A DNA stretch of 64,000 nucleotides from positions 36,194,336 to 36,258,335 of the forward strand of contig JAKTNV010000005.1 of NCBI GenBank assembly GCA_022747635.1. The letters are read 5' to 3'. Each line of letters starts with the position of its first letter. Position 1 is the stretch's first letter. Both the position numbers and the translations under genes were made by a program. This DNA is from Hetaerina americana (lineage: Eukaryota; Arthropoda; Insecta; Odonata; Calopterygidae). Below are positions 36,480 to 48,564 of this stretch, piece after piece. The notes under the pieces were generated by a model that was not told the origin of the DNA, searched no databases, and saw nothing but the letters and a program-made list of their open reading frames with translations.

Positions 36480-39400
36480 TCGGGATTTTATTTCGATATT
36501 ATTCTTAATAAACTTATCACGCCAAGAATAAATACTTTGCCGAGGGATGAACAAATAATTCTAGCTCAAATAGAATAACCTTATTTGGAATATTTTATTT
36601 TATTTATTTTTATTGATGCACGTATTTACATAAATTTTAATTTTCAGTCCACGTATTTACAAAAATTTTATTGAACTATAAATATTAATTCGCTCTTGAA
36701 ATAAAGGCCTTCTGATAACATTCTCCTCTGACGTATTCTTATATGTATTGGAAGGTTAAATAGTTATTATCATCGTTCATATGCTGGAAAATAAACTGCA
36801 AATAGTAATCCCGCGAGATGAATCTCCTCAATAAATTTCAGTCATACGCGTATTTTTAATCACTAATGCTGCATCTTATTTTATTGTTTTATTTCAAATA
36901 TACGATATTTTATAATTTAATAAGGTCAGCATTACTTTAACCATGCTTATGGTCTACAGAGGCGTAAAACAGGCGCATTGGCTACAGTGGAGCAGAACTT
37001 AAGGGACATTTTAAACTAAGCTAACTAAAAACTAACTAAAACTTAAGGGATATTTTAACTCCCCAATTCTACTGGGTGGAGGAATTGAAGGTTATCGAAC
37101 ATATACCTGAATATTGTTTTTGATTATGACAAAATAGCCCGGCGTTTCAAAGTGTTTAATTAAGTGACAAAAATTCTCAGATGACTATGTTTGATAAATG
37201 TTTTCATTAAAAAAAATTGTAAGATACTGAAAAATTGTCATAAAACAAAATCCCATCAGAATATTTGTCCGATAGCAAATCTATATCAGTCAAACGAATA
37301 TCGACATGATATTGAATTAAGCGTAAAAATGACTAAAGTCAAGAAAAAAGACTCACTACAATCATTTTATCCGGCAATTATTGATGTGTTCTGTGTCTGA
37401 TCAACCATCTCCACGTAGTGTTTGTTAGATAAGCCAGATTGCTTCAATTTTTTCGCAAAAAATCTTGTTCAATTTAAATATGTAATTTTTCACGGTAATT
37501 AGGAGACATCCCACAGTAGCCATAATAATCAATACGCATATTGGTTTGAACGGTGGAGGAGGTAAAACTACACAATACTAATCTTTACGGTGAGTGTAAC
37601 TCACACAAGATAGGAAATCGGAGTCCTTTTCACGAAACGCCTGTAGTGTACCAGTAAAACCTGGCACCATAAAAACCACTTTGAAACATCTTCTATGCAC
37701 GATTCCTAATTATTTTCATAATTACACTGCAGGAAAACTCGAACCAAAATTATTACTATTAAATTCTTACAACAGCAGTGGATTTATTATGCTACAAAGC
37801 AGTCGATAAAAGTTGGCTGAAAGGTTAGATATTTTCTAGAAGTGTAACTTAATCATTGAGAAACTATTGGTCAACATACTGGGCAATTCTTTTCACATCA
37901 TCTATTCCCATCTCGCCTTAAGAAGAGATAATGTCGCTCATCCAAAAGGTAAAGTAAAACCTAAACATTGCCGGCCACTTAAAATACTCTTAGAATATTT
38001 TTATCAAGCCCAAAACTCCTGAAGATCTGCTCAGTGAAATCTCTAATTGAGCAAAGAGACGCGCAAATGTATCTTTGTCCTCACACAGAATGTTCAAGCT
38101 GAGTGATACCCATTCTCTAATTACTCGTAACAATCAAACACCATGTCCTAAAATAATCCAACATTTAACTTTGAATTACAAATATTAATGCATCAGACAT
38201 TTATTATGAGATGAAAATAGATCCACTAAATATTTGCTTTGTTTCAAGTTTTTCTACTCGAAAACATAATGGAAAGATATCCGCATAGAATTTTAGAAAG
38301 AATAATCATCGAGTTGCTTGCATTCGTATCGCAAAATCCCAACACTTATTTCTCTTTTACATTAGGTAACCATAAATTATTAGGCAATTAAATGTCGGAT
38401 AAACTAAATTAAGTTTCCATCAAATTGTGTTTTCCAATTGACACATCGGCGTAATTCTGACGATTGCGCCATGATGAATAAAATATCTTCAAAATTATAC
38501 TTCTGTAGAGTTCACTGAAATTAAAGGCAAAACTTATTTTGCTTACTTAAAAGCTACTGCTCGCAAGTGTTACTGAAATGAGACTAAAGAAAATATTGAT
38601 GATAATCATTCTGAAATTTATTTAATAAATGATTACCTATATTTAGGGGAAAATGTTAATTTATGTTTTTGGAAAACATAAGATATGCACTTTATATTGA
38701 CATAGTACCACAAATTACGCAATTTTAAATGAAAAAATCTCTAAAATATCAAATTAAGAAAAGAGTGTAACGAATTATACCAGCGCACAGATTTAGAAGA
38801 GTTCTAAATTCAATTTTTTAGCATTATCATACCAGCATGATCATCTATAGCATCATCGAGAAGGGGTAAATTTTAACGCATTACGTTTTATCCATTGAAT
38901 ACGTAGTGATGGAATATAAAAAAGTTCCTGGAAACGGAATTTCGTAATTGGAAAATGGATTTTCAGCAGTGTAACATACAGAAATGTAACACAGGCATGT
39001 AACAGAAGAGTAACATGCATACATACCTTTAATTTTGGAAAATTTTGGTCAAAATTAAATCTCTTCTTCTACTTTTAATAATAATTTAAAATTAAAATAA
39101 CGTCAGAAGTTTATTATTTTTAATTTAGCCGTCTTTATCACAAAATCCCAATCGAATTGAAGCATACGGAAATAGAGAGGAACAATTAGGACCATAGGAT
39201 CTCAAAATGTGCATCTACACGGACAACACAAAATCAAATTTTTTTCCATGAATTCATACGTAGGGAGAAAGTGCATTGGGGGATTTTGGAGCTCATAAAA
39301 CTGAGTAGAACGTCAATGTGAACGGCATTTGTCATAAGGAAATTTTAAAATTACACAGGCACCACAATGATCTTATCCTCGTTCCGCTAGGGAAGGAGAT

Positions 39401-41120
39401 CGAGCTTTTGAAAGATATCTTCAAACGCTCAGTTGAAACCCTCCCCAGGTTGACTATACACAGTGCACGCGTATATGTATGTGTTTGGCCGTATTTAAAC
39501 GAAAGCGGTAGATCGGAAAAAAGGAGAAGCGCTTCTTTGGCGGTCTCTATAGAGGCGCAGTTGCCAAATTTAAAATCCCCTATCTTCGGGCGAGAGGTGG
39601 AGCGGCGGGATCAAAGAGATGTAGTGGAGACGCAGTTGGGTGGTTGTGGGTGGGATACGATCGGGAAGACATGAAAGATGGTAGGAGGATCAAGGGCGGT
39701 GTGAAGGGAAACAATAAGTGTGGGAATATATCCCACTGATTATAAGAAAATTAAAAGATAAATTGAATATCGTGACGGAACGATTTGCCTACAAGTTATC
39801 TGACGCTGTAGCCCTACACGTCATTAAGTCTCAAAAATAGGCTTCAAACGACCGATGAGAGATTTTGGAGAGTCCTTTTGCCTATGATTCTTCAAATTTA
39901 ATATGACTAAAGAAAACTCAAAAAGACTTATTGGTTCACAAAGATCTTCCTTAAAAAATCTTTAGGTGACTTTCCCCTCATGTCTTTTGTCCTTATCCTT
40001 AGAGGACAATATGGTAGGTATTCATCACTAAACGCTTGCATAATTTTTTTTTACTTTTAAAATTAAACTTTAGAAGACACAAAATATATTTTTTGAAGCT
40101 AAAACTACATCTAGCTTTTGTCATTGCTCTTGTTACCTATAACCCCTCTCATATGCGTATGGAAGTCTATCTCGCTTATATTCCGTAGTGCATGTACCTA
40201 TAGTTATCACGAACAGTCTTATTTGAATTGTCGTGTAGAGATACACTGTAAATAAAAATTTAGAAAAATTAATGGTATGTGTTGCATGCCAGGTGTGTAA
40301 TTACCCTCTGCAACCCACCCTAGAGGTGGATGTAGGGCGTCATATATTGAATGTGCTGTGTGCACAGCGTATTACTCCCGTGAGAATCAAATCCTCCTAG
40401 GTTTCTATCTGATATTTTACAATTAAATTTGCCTTGCGATATTTTTCGGTTGAGCATAGTCACTGAATGAAGGCAACTATTCCAATTAACATCATCATTA
40501 GGATATAATGCTCTTTTGGAAAATATTCTAGCTTTGACACCTGAATCAAAGATCAAGGAATAAACCGAACCAGTGGCTAGAGGAATATAAGTAATTAAAT
40601 GAGAACTTGCTCTTAGCCGAACGTCCCAAGTAAACTGGAAAAACGAATTGCTATTGAATATTCATTAAATATAAGTAGTTTTTTTTTGCGTATTTGCAGC
40701 TAAAATTCTAAAAGCTGCAATGAAAAATATAAGCAGTATTATTTAAAACACAAAGTTATCCTGGGACTAGGGATCGTATAGAAATATGGGAATATTTATA
40801 AATATGAACTTAGATTAGAGTAGATATATGTGAGAATTAGACAATATGATAAAACTCATAGTAATTTGCTACGTAACTCGGGTAGGTATTTCAAAATTTA
40901 AAAATAAGTGAAAACTCTTCGTAAATTAATTCATGTAATTAGCAATGTGTTTATGAGACATCCATGCACGATTCGAGCACTGATGGAGCACGGTTCGATC
41001 TAAGATTACTGTCACCATGATCGGTTGAATAACTACACATTTTTCTTTGTATGCCTACTTAAGATACTGAAAAATGAACTTATTTCCAAATAAGGCTAGG
41101 GACTTTCTTGAGAAGTTAAT
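36480..41120. other. Long AT-rich stretch, no gene recognised
   Basis: About 4.6 kb of AT-rich DNA. The longest frame is 118 codons at 39318-39674, in a slightly GC-richer patch, with no recognised domain. No RNA gene or repeat with clear ends was found. Confidence 0.5.
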
Positions 41121-41286
41121 ATATACGAGGGTCATCCGGAAAGTAGTACCCGTTCGTGCCGCATGAAGTGCTGACGACGCGAGTAGCCGCTGGACGAGGT
41201 CAGATAGCTTCAGTGGCTTGTCTGCCTTCTCTGAGCCAAGTTGCGTGACGCTAGCATTGCCTGTGTTGTTTCTGTGATTGTTTACA

Positions 41287-41685
41287 ATGTTTAAAAAAAT
41301 TGAGAACGCCGCCAGTTGTGAAGTGAGGGCAGTGATTAAATTCCTCAATGCAAGAAACGTTCGCCCATGTGATATTCATCGCCAATTAAAGGAGGTGTAT
41401 GGAGACAATGTAATGGACGAGTCGTCTGTTCGGCGGTGGTGTCGCAACTTCAACATGGGGAGGGGGAACACACACGACGATGAGCGTTCGGGGAGACCGT
41501 CTGTCATTACAGACCAACTGGTGAGCTCAGTTGACGAATTCGTGAGGAACGATCGGCGCGTCACAATTGATGACATCTGTGAGCATTTTCCCAATGTTTC
41601 TCGAACAATTGTTCATGAAATTGTTAAACACCATCTGCATTATGCAAAAATTTGTGCAAGATGGGTCCCTCGCGTATCTCAATGA
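41287..41685 (+). CDS. Truncated mariner transposase: DNA-binding domain only
   Basis: An uninterrupted 132-residue frame starts at the first ATG in frame (MFKKIENAASCEVRAVIKFL) and ends seven residues after the deletion junction. It contains the first helix-turn-helix (about residues 10-55, with RPCDIHRQLKEVYG and SVRRWCRNF), the linker with GRGNTHDDERSGRPSV, and the second helix-turn-helix (about 70-115, with VTIDDICEHFPNVSRTIVHE). In mariner transposases this half binds the terminal inverted repeats, while the catalytic DDD domain follows it. Here the catalytic domain is absent, so the product could at most bind element ends, for example competing with active transposase. That role is inference; no promoter was identified. 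Confidence 0.8.
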   Translation: MFKKIENAASCEVRAVIKFLNARNVRPCDIHRQLKEVYGDNVMDESSVRRWCRNFNMGRGNTHDDERSGRPSVITDQLVSSVDEFVRNDRRVTIDDICEHFPNVSRTIVHEIVKHHLHYAKICARWVPRVSQ

Positions 41686-41779
41686 GCTGGCGGCGAAGGA
41701 CTATGCAGCAGGAATACAGAAACTTGTCACACGTTATGACAAATGCCTTAATTTGCTTGGAGATTATGTTGAGAAGTAG
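41660..41779 (+). pseudogene. Mariner transposase C-terminal tail (family A)
   Basis: The frame reads AYLNELAAKDYAAGIQKLV then TRYDKCLNLLGDYVEK-stop, matching the C-terminal end of mariner transposases. It is out of frame with the N-terminal part because of the internal deletion, whose junction lies near 41664-41680 after the ARWVPR codons. AATAAA at about 41797 could serve as a polyadenylation signal. Confidence 0.8.
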
Positions 41780-41880
41780 TTTAAAGTATCCTCTTTCAAA
41801 TAAAATTTTTTATGTTTGTTAATATTTACTTTTGTGTCTTTATTTCACGAACGGGTACTACTTTCCGGATGACCCTCGTA

Positions 41881-42995
41881 GTATATTCTACTTAGATTTT
41901 CGGGATTACCCTATTTTACACTATGAGGAACAGCAAGCGAGATGTGGTGCCCGATGGAGTGTTGGCATGACAAAGAGGGATAAGGGAATAAACCAAGGAA
42001 GCTTACTTTTGATGAATTCCAACGCATCGTAGGGTGCATTAAGGCAGATGCCATGTATCCCGCCCCTTAGAGGTCTTTCTGAGAATACGAGTAATATTTT
42101 TAAGGAATCCCTAATTATCCGAAAATACATTAACACGCTGCAAGCGTATTTTAGTACTACATGATTGAAAGTTAATAAAACTATTTTATACAAGGTTATT
42201 CATGAGACCAAAGCTAAAGTTTACAGCAAATGAGTTCTAATTTCCCAAAATCAGTTATTTAAATTAAATGAACCGATGAAAACCACTGACAATTAATTTT
42301 GCCACCAAGTTGCTTAATTTACAAAAGCTTGTATGTCTCATGCTAATATGGGAATGCAAAAAATCGGTATTGTTCAATTAATTAACTTATGGTGATAATT
42401 ATTAGTCTATACAAAGATTAAGCAATTAGGATACAAAGAAAATTATAGACTTCGCCATCAGAGTGAGTGTATTTTTTATCCATCTAGATTAACTTGTTGC
42501 AGTAAAAGTACATCTAGGGCAATCAGCATAGCTATTGACAGGACGAAAAATTTGGTGGAATCGCTTTCAAATACAAGCTCTAATTTTTTGTGGTCATTTC
42601 ATCATCTAACGACTAAATCAGATAAACGAAGATTTTAATTTACATTATATCTCTTAGTTAAGTCAATGGAGAACTCATATTGCTGCATGAATGTTTTTAG
42701 TCTCTCTTTCTCAATTTGCAATCAATCAAATGAAATATTTTTTAGTCAACTCTTTTTCTCCTAAGTTTAGACACTTCAAAAGGTTGTATGCAAGGTGCAA
42801 GGTCAGTGATGTTCCTATTTTCTATATTTTCATATCACTAACATTCTGACACCCCTAATTTCCTATTAACAAATCCTCAAGTGCATATTCTATCATTGCC
42901 GCACCTGTCTCTTCCTGCAGTTTAAAGTCCCATTTTAGTGGAAGAAATGAAAATGTTTTGACACCGTCAACTCTTCAGGAAAAGGATAGCAAGAA
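41881..42995. other. AT-rich intergenic DNA, no gene recognised
   Basis: Short frames only; nothing recognised. Confidence 0.55.
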
Positions 42996-42999
42996 GGGG

Positions 43000-43970
43000 A
43001 ACCCTAAACGGTGAAGAATTTTGAAGAGCGAGAGGAAGGAAATCCTAGTTTCGAAAAGGAAACTGGGAGCGTACGGTAAGGGGAGCATTTAAAGAGGATT
43101 TTGGTGGTCTGGGAGCGATGGGGGAGGAGGACTGGGGTGATGGTCGACAGAGTGCCTGGCGGGCGAGATGGAGATGGGATAAGGGGCAGCAGGTTAAGCG
43201 TGACCAATAGACGGGGAACCCCCGCTGCGGACTCGAGAGCTCCGACCGTTTCACCTCAGCACTCATTCTCTCTCCGGTCCCTCCTCAACCATCCGCCGCC
43301 GCCGCCACCACCACCGCCGCCGCCGCGACCCCTCACCCTCACCACTCACCGCCCTCCCCTAAACCCTCTCACACCACCATCGGCCTTAAATCCACGGCTT
43401 TCCGCCTCCCGCTCCTAGTCCAGCTTCGCATCCCTTTCCCCTCGACCGCTTCATTCAGTCGATGTCTCATCCCCGCGCTGATCCCTCCAAAGCAGCCTAA
43501 CCGCGCCCCCCTCGAAATATATCCCATGCCCACACCCCTTCACCACATCCTCGCCTTCGAAGACCCTCCCCCTCCATTTCGATGTCCCACTCCTTGGGAC
43601 AACTCACACAAACGCCGAAATCACCCCAACTCCCCTTCTACCAAACCATTTCTTTCCGGAGATCCTCACTCTCCCAAAGCGGCCACTCTACACAAGAAAA
43701 AATCCCCATTCGCTCTCTTTCTCTCACTCCCTTTCTTCCTTCCCATGCATTGCCTGGCCCTTTAGCCTGGGAGGAGAAAAAAAAGCGGAACCTTCCACAC
43801 AGGTAGCAGACAACGCACACCTCTCTACCCACGCCCTCGCCGAGCCTCCTCTCATCTCCTCCTAAGGACGCTCTCCCTTCCACTTCCACGCTCATTACGT
43901 CTATCGGACGTCTATTCCTCTCCTCCTCCATCTATCAGAACTCGAAAGTGGCCCAACTATCTCTCTTTCT
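43000..43970. other. Strand-biased island: purine then pyrimidine
   Basis: The plus strand is G/A-rich at 43000-43200 and C/T-rich from about 43250 to 43960. A CCG-type trinucleotide repeat lies at 43292-43327. Open frames of 70-105 codons on several frames are Pro/Ser/Thr-rich and lack known domains. An unrecognised exon or CpG-rich promoter cannot be excluded. Confidence 0.45.
43292..43327. repeat. CCG/CCA trinucleotide repeat
   Basis: About 36 bp of CCG units with two or three CCA units, within the pyrimidine-rich island. In one frame it would encode a proline run. Confidence 0.9.
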
Positions 43971-43974
43971 CTCT

Positions 43975-46125
43975 TTGTATTCCTTTCCGCTTGCCATTCA
44001 GTAAGTGCCTCCATCACGTACCTGCTCCCGCATCAACACTTTCCCCATTTGGCCTTCGTTATTAGGGTCCTCTGAAACCTTTGGGGCCACAAGAGATAGC
44101 GTCTTCGACCGCCGTGCAAGTATATGTGCATCAAAAGGATATCTTGTTGTCAATGCACTGCTTATTAATTCTGGCAAACAGGTATTGAGAAGCGCCACCA
44201 AATAATATTTCCCTGACTGGGGACCATAGTTCAATTTCTGAAAGTAGCTCAATGTTGTTGTGCTTCGGTCCTTGTTGTATTTGTGATGCGGCGATATCTC
44301 TAAAATTCTAAGAAGCCGCTCGTCGATTAAGTGTTAAAAATAGTCAAGGAGGCTGCGGTGAAGGTTAGCATAAAGCTGACACCAGATATATCGTCATTCC
44401 ATGTTCCTATATCACTTTTCCTTGATTTCAACAGTTACCCCCTTCAAGCCAGATTGGTCAAGCACCTCCTCTATTTAACTAAATCCACTTCAGTTTCCTG
44501 TATTCAGTGTCTGTGTCTATATTTCGTGGGGTTCGATAGAATGCCATTCTCTCACAGAGAAAAGGCCATGGGACTAGATTATCCGATAACTCTAGTAGGA
44601 TTCCACGCTGCCTTGGTGATCGGTTGGAAAATGATAGGAGACCCAATTAGTAGGACTTAGCCTGAATTCTCTGGCTTGTTACATGCACAACCAATCCGAG
44701 CTCGCATATACATGATATCCCATACTTATAGGGGTCATTTAAACTTAAGTATGCCGCAAAGAAAGTTGTAAAATTTGAATACTGTTCTTCTCATCATGTC
44801 TCACTATAACGAGCAATCAATTTCAAGGCTCCCCTCACTGTTGCGGTAAGGTAATCTGTTTGCCTGACGTTTAAGTTGGTGGTTTCAGGCAGATTATGGC
44901 AACATATGGTCTGACACATCGGGGTAAAAAATACATCCGCATTTTGAGCCTATGACCTGTCCTGGGTGATACGAATTGATAGGCATGCGATCACTTGCAA
45001 GGAAACCATACCCACCAAATATTTTGATCGTATAGGGCTTAATCTAATTGTTGCAGAGCTAAATTTCCAATGGTTAGTGTATCTTTGTAGTTTGTTTCTT
45101 TTTTGTCACTGTCTATTGGCTACGTTTTTGCTACCGTTTATAAACCACAAGTTTATAGACCTTGGAGGAAAGGTGGTGATTACCTTGTATATCCCACAGC
45201 TAATTACTTCCCAGCCCAAAATCGCATTCAATCAATTTCATTAAAAGTAATTAAAATAAAATCTTAACTTAAAGGTCAGATAAAGATATTGGCCCATGTA
45301 AAAAACCGTTACTGTCATGAATGCAATGTTTCAGGCATAAAATATCATTAAATTTTTAGAAAGAGTTCATGAAGTTTTTAGCGAAATTATTATAATCATA
45401 CTGACGATATAAAACAGAAAAATGATGAAAAATGTCATCGTATGTTTGCATCAACTTTTTTAACATTCAAATAATCCGTATTCCATTCTTTAATTCGAAG
45501 TTTTTGACATATATTTATCTGAATAAAGGCGCTTCTATCACGAGCCAATATATTTTTCAACTTTTTTAATCATCCCGAGTAAGCAGTATTGGTAAATTTA
45601 CTCGTTTCTCCCGGAAACTATAGGCGATGAAAAGTCAAACGCGACAGTTATTCTTCTTGATCAATTTTTAGCTTTAGTTTAATTTTATAATAATAACAAT
45701 ACCTACAAAGCAATAGCACTCTATATAGCTGCATAGTTCTGATTGTCTCCGAATATCCATATGGCCGTTTTATTCCTTTCTCACTTGCTATTTAGCTATT
45801 CTTCTTTCGTGTAATGCATCGCTTGACGCATACCACAAACTCTCCAAGCTATAAATTCATTGCTTTCTGCTTTTCGTCCAGGAACTTAATTTTCTCAACA
45901 CCAATCTACTCTTCCCTATATGGCCAAATGGGCATATCAAGTGCATCTTCATATATATCGAAATACCGGAATCCTTACGCCAAAGGGGACGCAAGATATG
46001 AGCTAAGGTGATAAATCATCAGTTTTAGTCGATGTTTTTTTAAAAAATATCGCTCACCTCCAGTTACTGTCAATATTTTCTCATAATTATTTTTACTCGA
46101 TTCTTCGACCAATTCTTCACGATAG
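43975..46125. other. Intergenic DNA, no gene recognised
   Basis: Frames of up to 109 codons (44331-44660) and 92 codons (44966-45244) have no recognised family. No repeat ends or RNA genes seen. Confidence 0.5.
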
Positions 46126-46129
46126 GGGC

Positions 46130-46920
46130 CAAACTTCTCCAATACCTTTCTCCCCTCCCTACCTCTACCCAGTCACAACCCTTGCCTCAAATCCCCCAGT
46201 TCCCCTCGCATCCCTCATCGCTCCTCCTCCTCCGCTCCTCAACCCCTGCCCATCCCGCACACCTTTCTTCCCTTCGCGCCAACGAGCCTCCGTCCCTCCC
46301 GCCGGCCCTTCCCTCCTACCTCAGTCGCCTCGCTGTCCGGCTATGCACACAGTCCACAGCGGGTGGTGGAGTGGCTGAGGGCCTTTTCCCCTTTCATCTC
46401 GCCGCCGCTAAGGAGGCTGCGGAGACGGGGTGGTGTGGGGGGGTCTAGGGATGGCGGGGGGTCCACCGTGGAGAGGAAGGGCAGCAGGGTTGGGGAACAG
46501 GAGGAGTGTTTGAGTTTAGGGAGCGAGGGGGGATGCTCCTCTTGGGGGAGGGGGAGGAGGGGGGGAGATATGAAGGTGGGGGGTAGGGACGAGAGGGGGA
46601 AGGGGAGGGAGCGACTTTATTTTTTTAATAAGGTGTGTTGAGAGAAGGGGAGTGAGAAACGGAGGGAATAGTCGGTCCTCGGGACGGGTAGTATGGGCAG
46701 TAGGGGTGGGAAGCGTCGAATGAGCTGAGACAAAGAGAGCCGATGCGAAGGGGGAAGGGTTGAGGGAGGTATGATGGTGGGATGGGGTGGTTGAGGAAGC
46801 AGAACGAGAAGGAATCATAGGGAGAATGAGTGTTTGGGAGGGGCAGGAGAGAGTGGGAGGAGGAGATAAGTGGGACGGGCGAGGTGCGTATGGACCAGAA
46901 GCGAAGGATAGAGAAAAATG
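46130..46920. other. Island switching from pyrimidine- to purine-rich
   Basis: The plus strand is C/T-rich from about 46130 to 46345 and G/A-rich from about 46365 to 46920. The 160-codon minus frame (46516-46998) is Ser/Pro-rich and is read from the pyrimidine strand, as expected by composition. The G-run cluster at 46540-46570 has its own entry. Confidence 0.5.
46540..46570 (+). other. Potential G-quadruplex
   Basis: Runs of five, five, two and seven G separated by single A bases (from about 46544), followed by more G runs near 46578-46600. This meets the usual run-and-loop pattern for G-quadruplex DNA. Function unknown. Confidence 0.6.
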
Positions 46921-47860
46921 AAAGAATCTAACGCTAAAACTATGATAAAGATGGAAATAATTTGGGTAGAAACTCAGCCAAAGGCCGCCATCACGCAAAG
47001 GAGTAACGCGGTTCCCCGGAGGAAATTCAGTATTGAAAAGTTTTCCGATAGGATAGAGAGTACAGAGAGAGAGTATTGTGAGATAAAATGCAACAAATGA
47101 TTTTTGATTTCAGTGTCACCCATTATCCGTCATTAATTACAACAATAGTGTTACGTGCTACAGTAACAATGTTTGGATAATAAAACTATCATCCACTGAA
47201 TGTGTGGAATGAACTCTTAATATTTGGATTTGAATGCGTAGAAAATTGTTTGGCAAAGTATTTGTTGTTAAAATGTTCCTTAAAACAGTTGATTGCACTT
47301 CTTGCGGCTGAAACGAAGTCCGTAAACACAAATCCGTTTCGGAGTGTTCAAAAAATATGAAAACTTTTTATTATCATTACAGTAAAGATCATTTAACTCA
47401 ATTGCAGATACTCATTCTCTATTCAAAAAGGTTTATTCATTACGTTTTACGGCAGTTCAAAATATTTTAAGCAAGAAGAAAAAAATCAAATATGCGGAGT
47501 ACTATCTACTAAATATTTTACTCTGTGATCATTCATATAAAAATTTGTGAAAAAGATTTCCAGAAGAACAGAAAATTTTATCCGTAAAATATTGATCACA
47601 TTCTGTATCTATTATTTGTTAAATATTAATCTAAGTTTTTCGTCTTAATTTAGATTTCCCGAAGGGGAATTTTTTCATACATGAGCAAATTTATCAATCT
47701 TAGGGAATCCTCTTCCATAGTTCAATATTCAATATAAAAATAAAAGAACTGATTTCTGACACCTCCTTGTGTCTTTCAGCGTCATTTTATAATGATAAAA
47801 TCTTTCATTGCTAAGAAAAAATGCGAAATTAAATCGCGTCATCAAAAATGATATTCCCAA
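46921..47860. other. AT-rich intergenic DNA, no gene recognised
   Basis: Short frames only; nothing recognised. Confidence 0.55.
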
Positions 47861-47864
47861 AGAA

Positions 47865-48560
47865 AAGGGGGAACCCACATTTCCTAAATGGCCCTCGTAT
47901 CTAGCAGGCACCTTTTATCCTCGTGCGACCGACGCCACTCAATTGTTTGAAAGGCGCCAAAGCCGCGCGTTCCGATGGATATCGCGGGATTTTGGACATG
48001 GACTTTCGCCGCGAGGGGTCTATCCTTTTCACCTCGCATTCCCCATGTGCCTCGTCGGCCATTCCATAGATCCATGAATCGCCCTGAGTCATTCATTTGC
48101 TCGGTGACGAGGCCTACCCATCAAATCGGCGATATGCTCTCGCCTCCCCCCTCAAACCCTCATGATCTCTCCTCCTCCTCTAACACACTCCTCTCACTCT
48201 TTCCGCCTCGCTCTCCGCGTATTTCCTTTGTCTTCGTCTTCCTTTTGTTTTCTTTTACTTATTTATTCCCTTTCAATCTCTCTCATATATATATCTATCT
48301 TCGTTTTTATTTCGTTTCAACGATGCCGCCTTTATTCTTTCCGCCGGCCGGATTTCATTTGTTTTTTCTTCGTTTTCTGTTTGTTATTTTAAATCTCTGT
48401 CATCGTCATCTCCACCCTTTTTCTCATTTTGGGCTCTCCCTATATTTTCCTTTTATTGAGATACGTCCGTCCCTAAAGTCCACTCATTCAATTATTGATT
48501 TACGAAAGGCAGCGTCGGTTCTGACATATCCGGTCAAGGTGCAGCATTCCGAGAGGTCCT
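47865..48560. other. GC-richer island, pyrimidine-biased 3' part
   Basis: The first part (47865-48110) is CpG-rich with little strand bias; the second (48130-48480) is C/T-rich on the plus strand. A 195-codon plus frame (47975-48562) crosses it but becomes Ser/Phe/Leu-rich low complexity with no domain. Confidence 0.45.
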
Positions 48561-48564
48561 AAAG

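Larger units (their letters stand above)
41126..41878 (+). mobile_element. Internally deleted mariner (family A), 753 bp, copy 1
   Basis: Perfect 33-bp terminal inverted repeats lie at 41126-41158 and 41846-41878, beginning CGAGGGTCATCCGGAAAGTA. TA dinucleotides flank the ends (41124-41125 and 41879-41880). Inside are a short leader, an intact frame for the transposase N-terminus (41287-41685) and the C-terminal tail in another frame (to 41779). The catalytic middle, roughly half of a 345-residue transposase, is gone. A second copy at 62634-63386 has the same length and differs at only one base that I could find, so the deleted form itself has transposed recently, using transposase supplied in trans. 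Confidence 0.95.

Noticed and set aside
47975..48562. 195-codon plus-strand open frame with a Phe/Leu-rich segment
   Set aside because: Mostly pyrimidine-rich low complexity; a membrane protein cannot be argued from composition alone.
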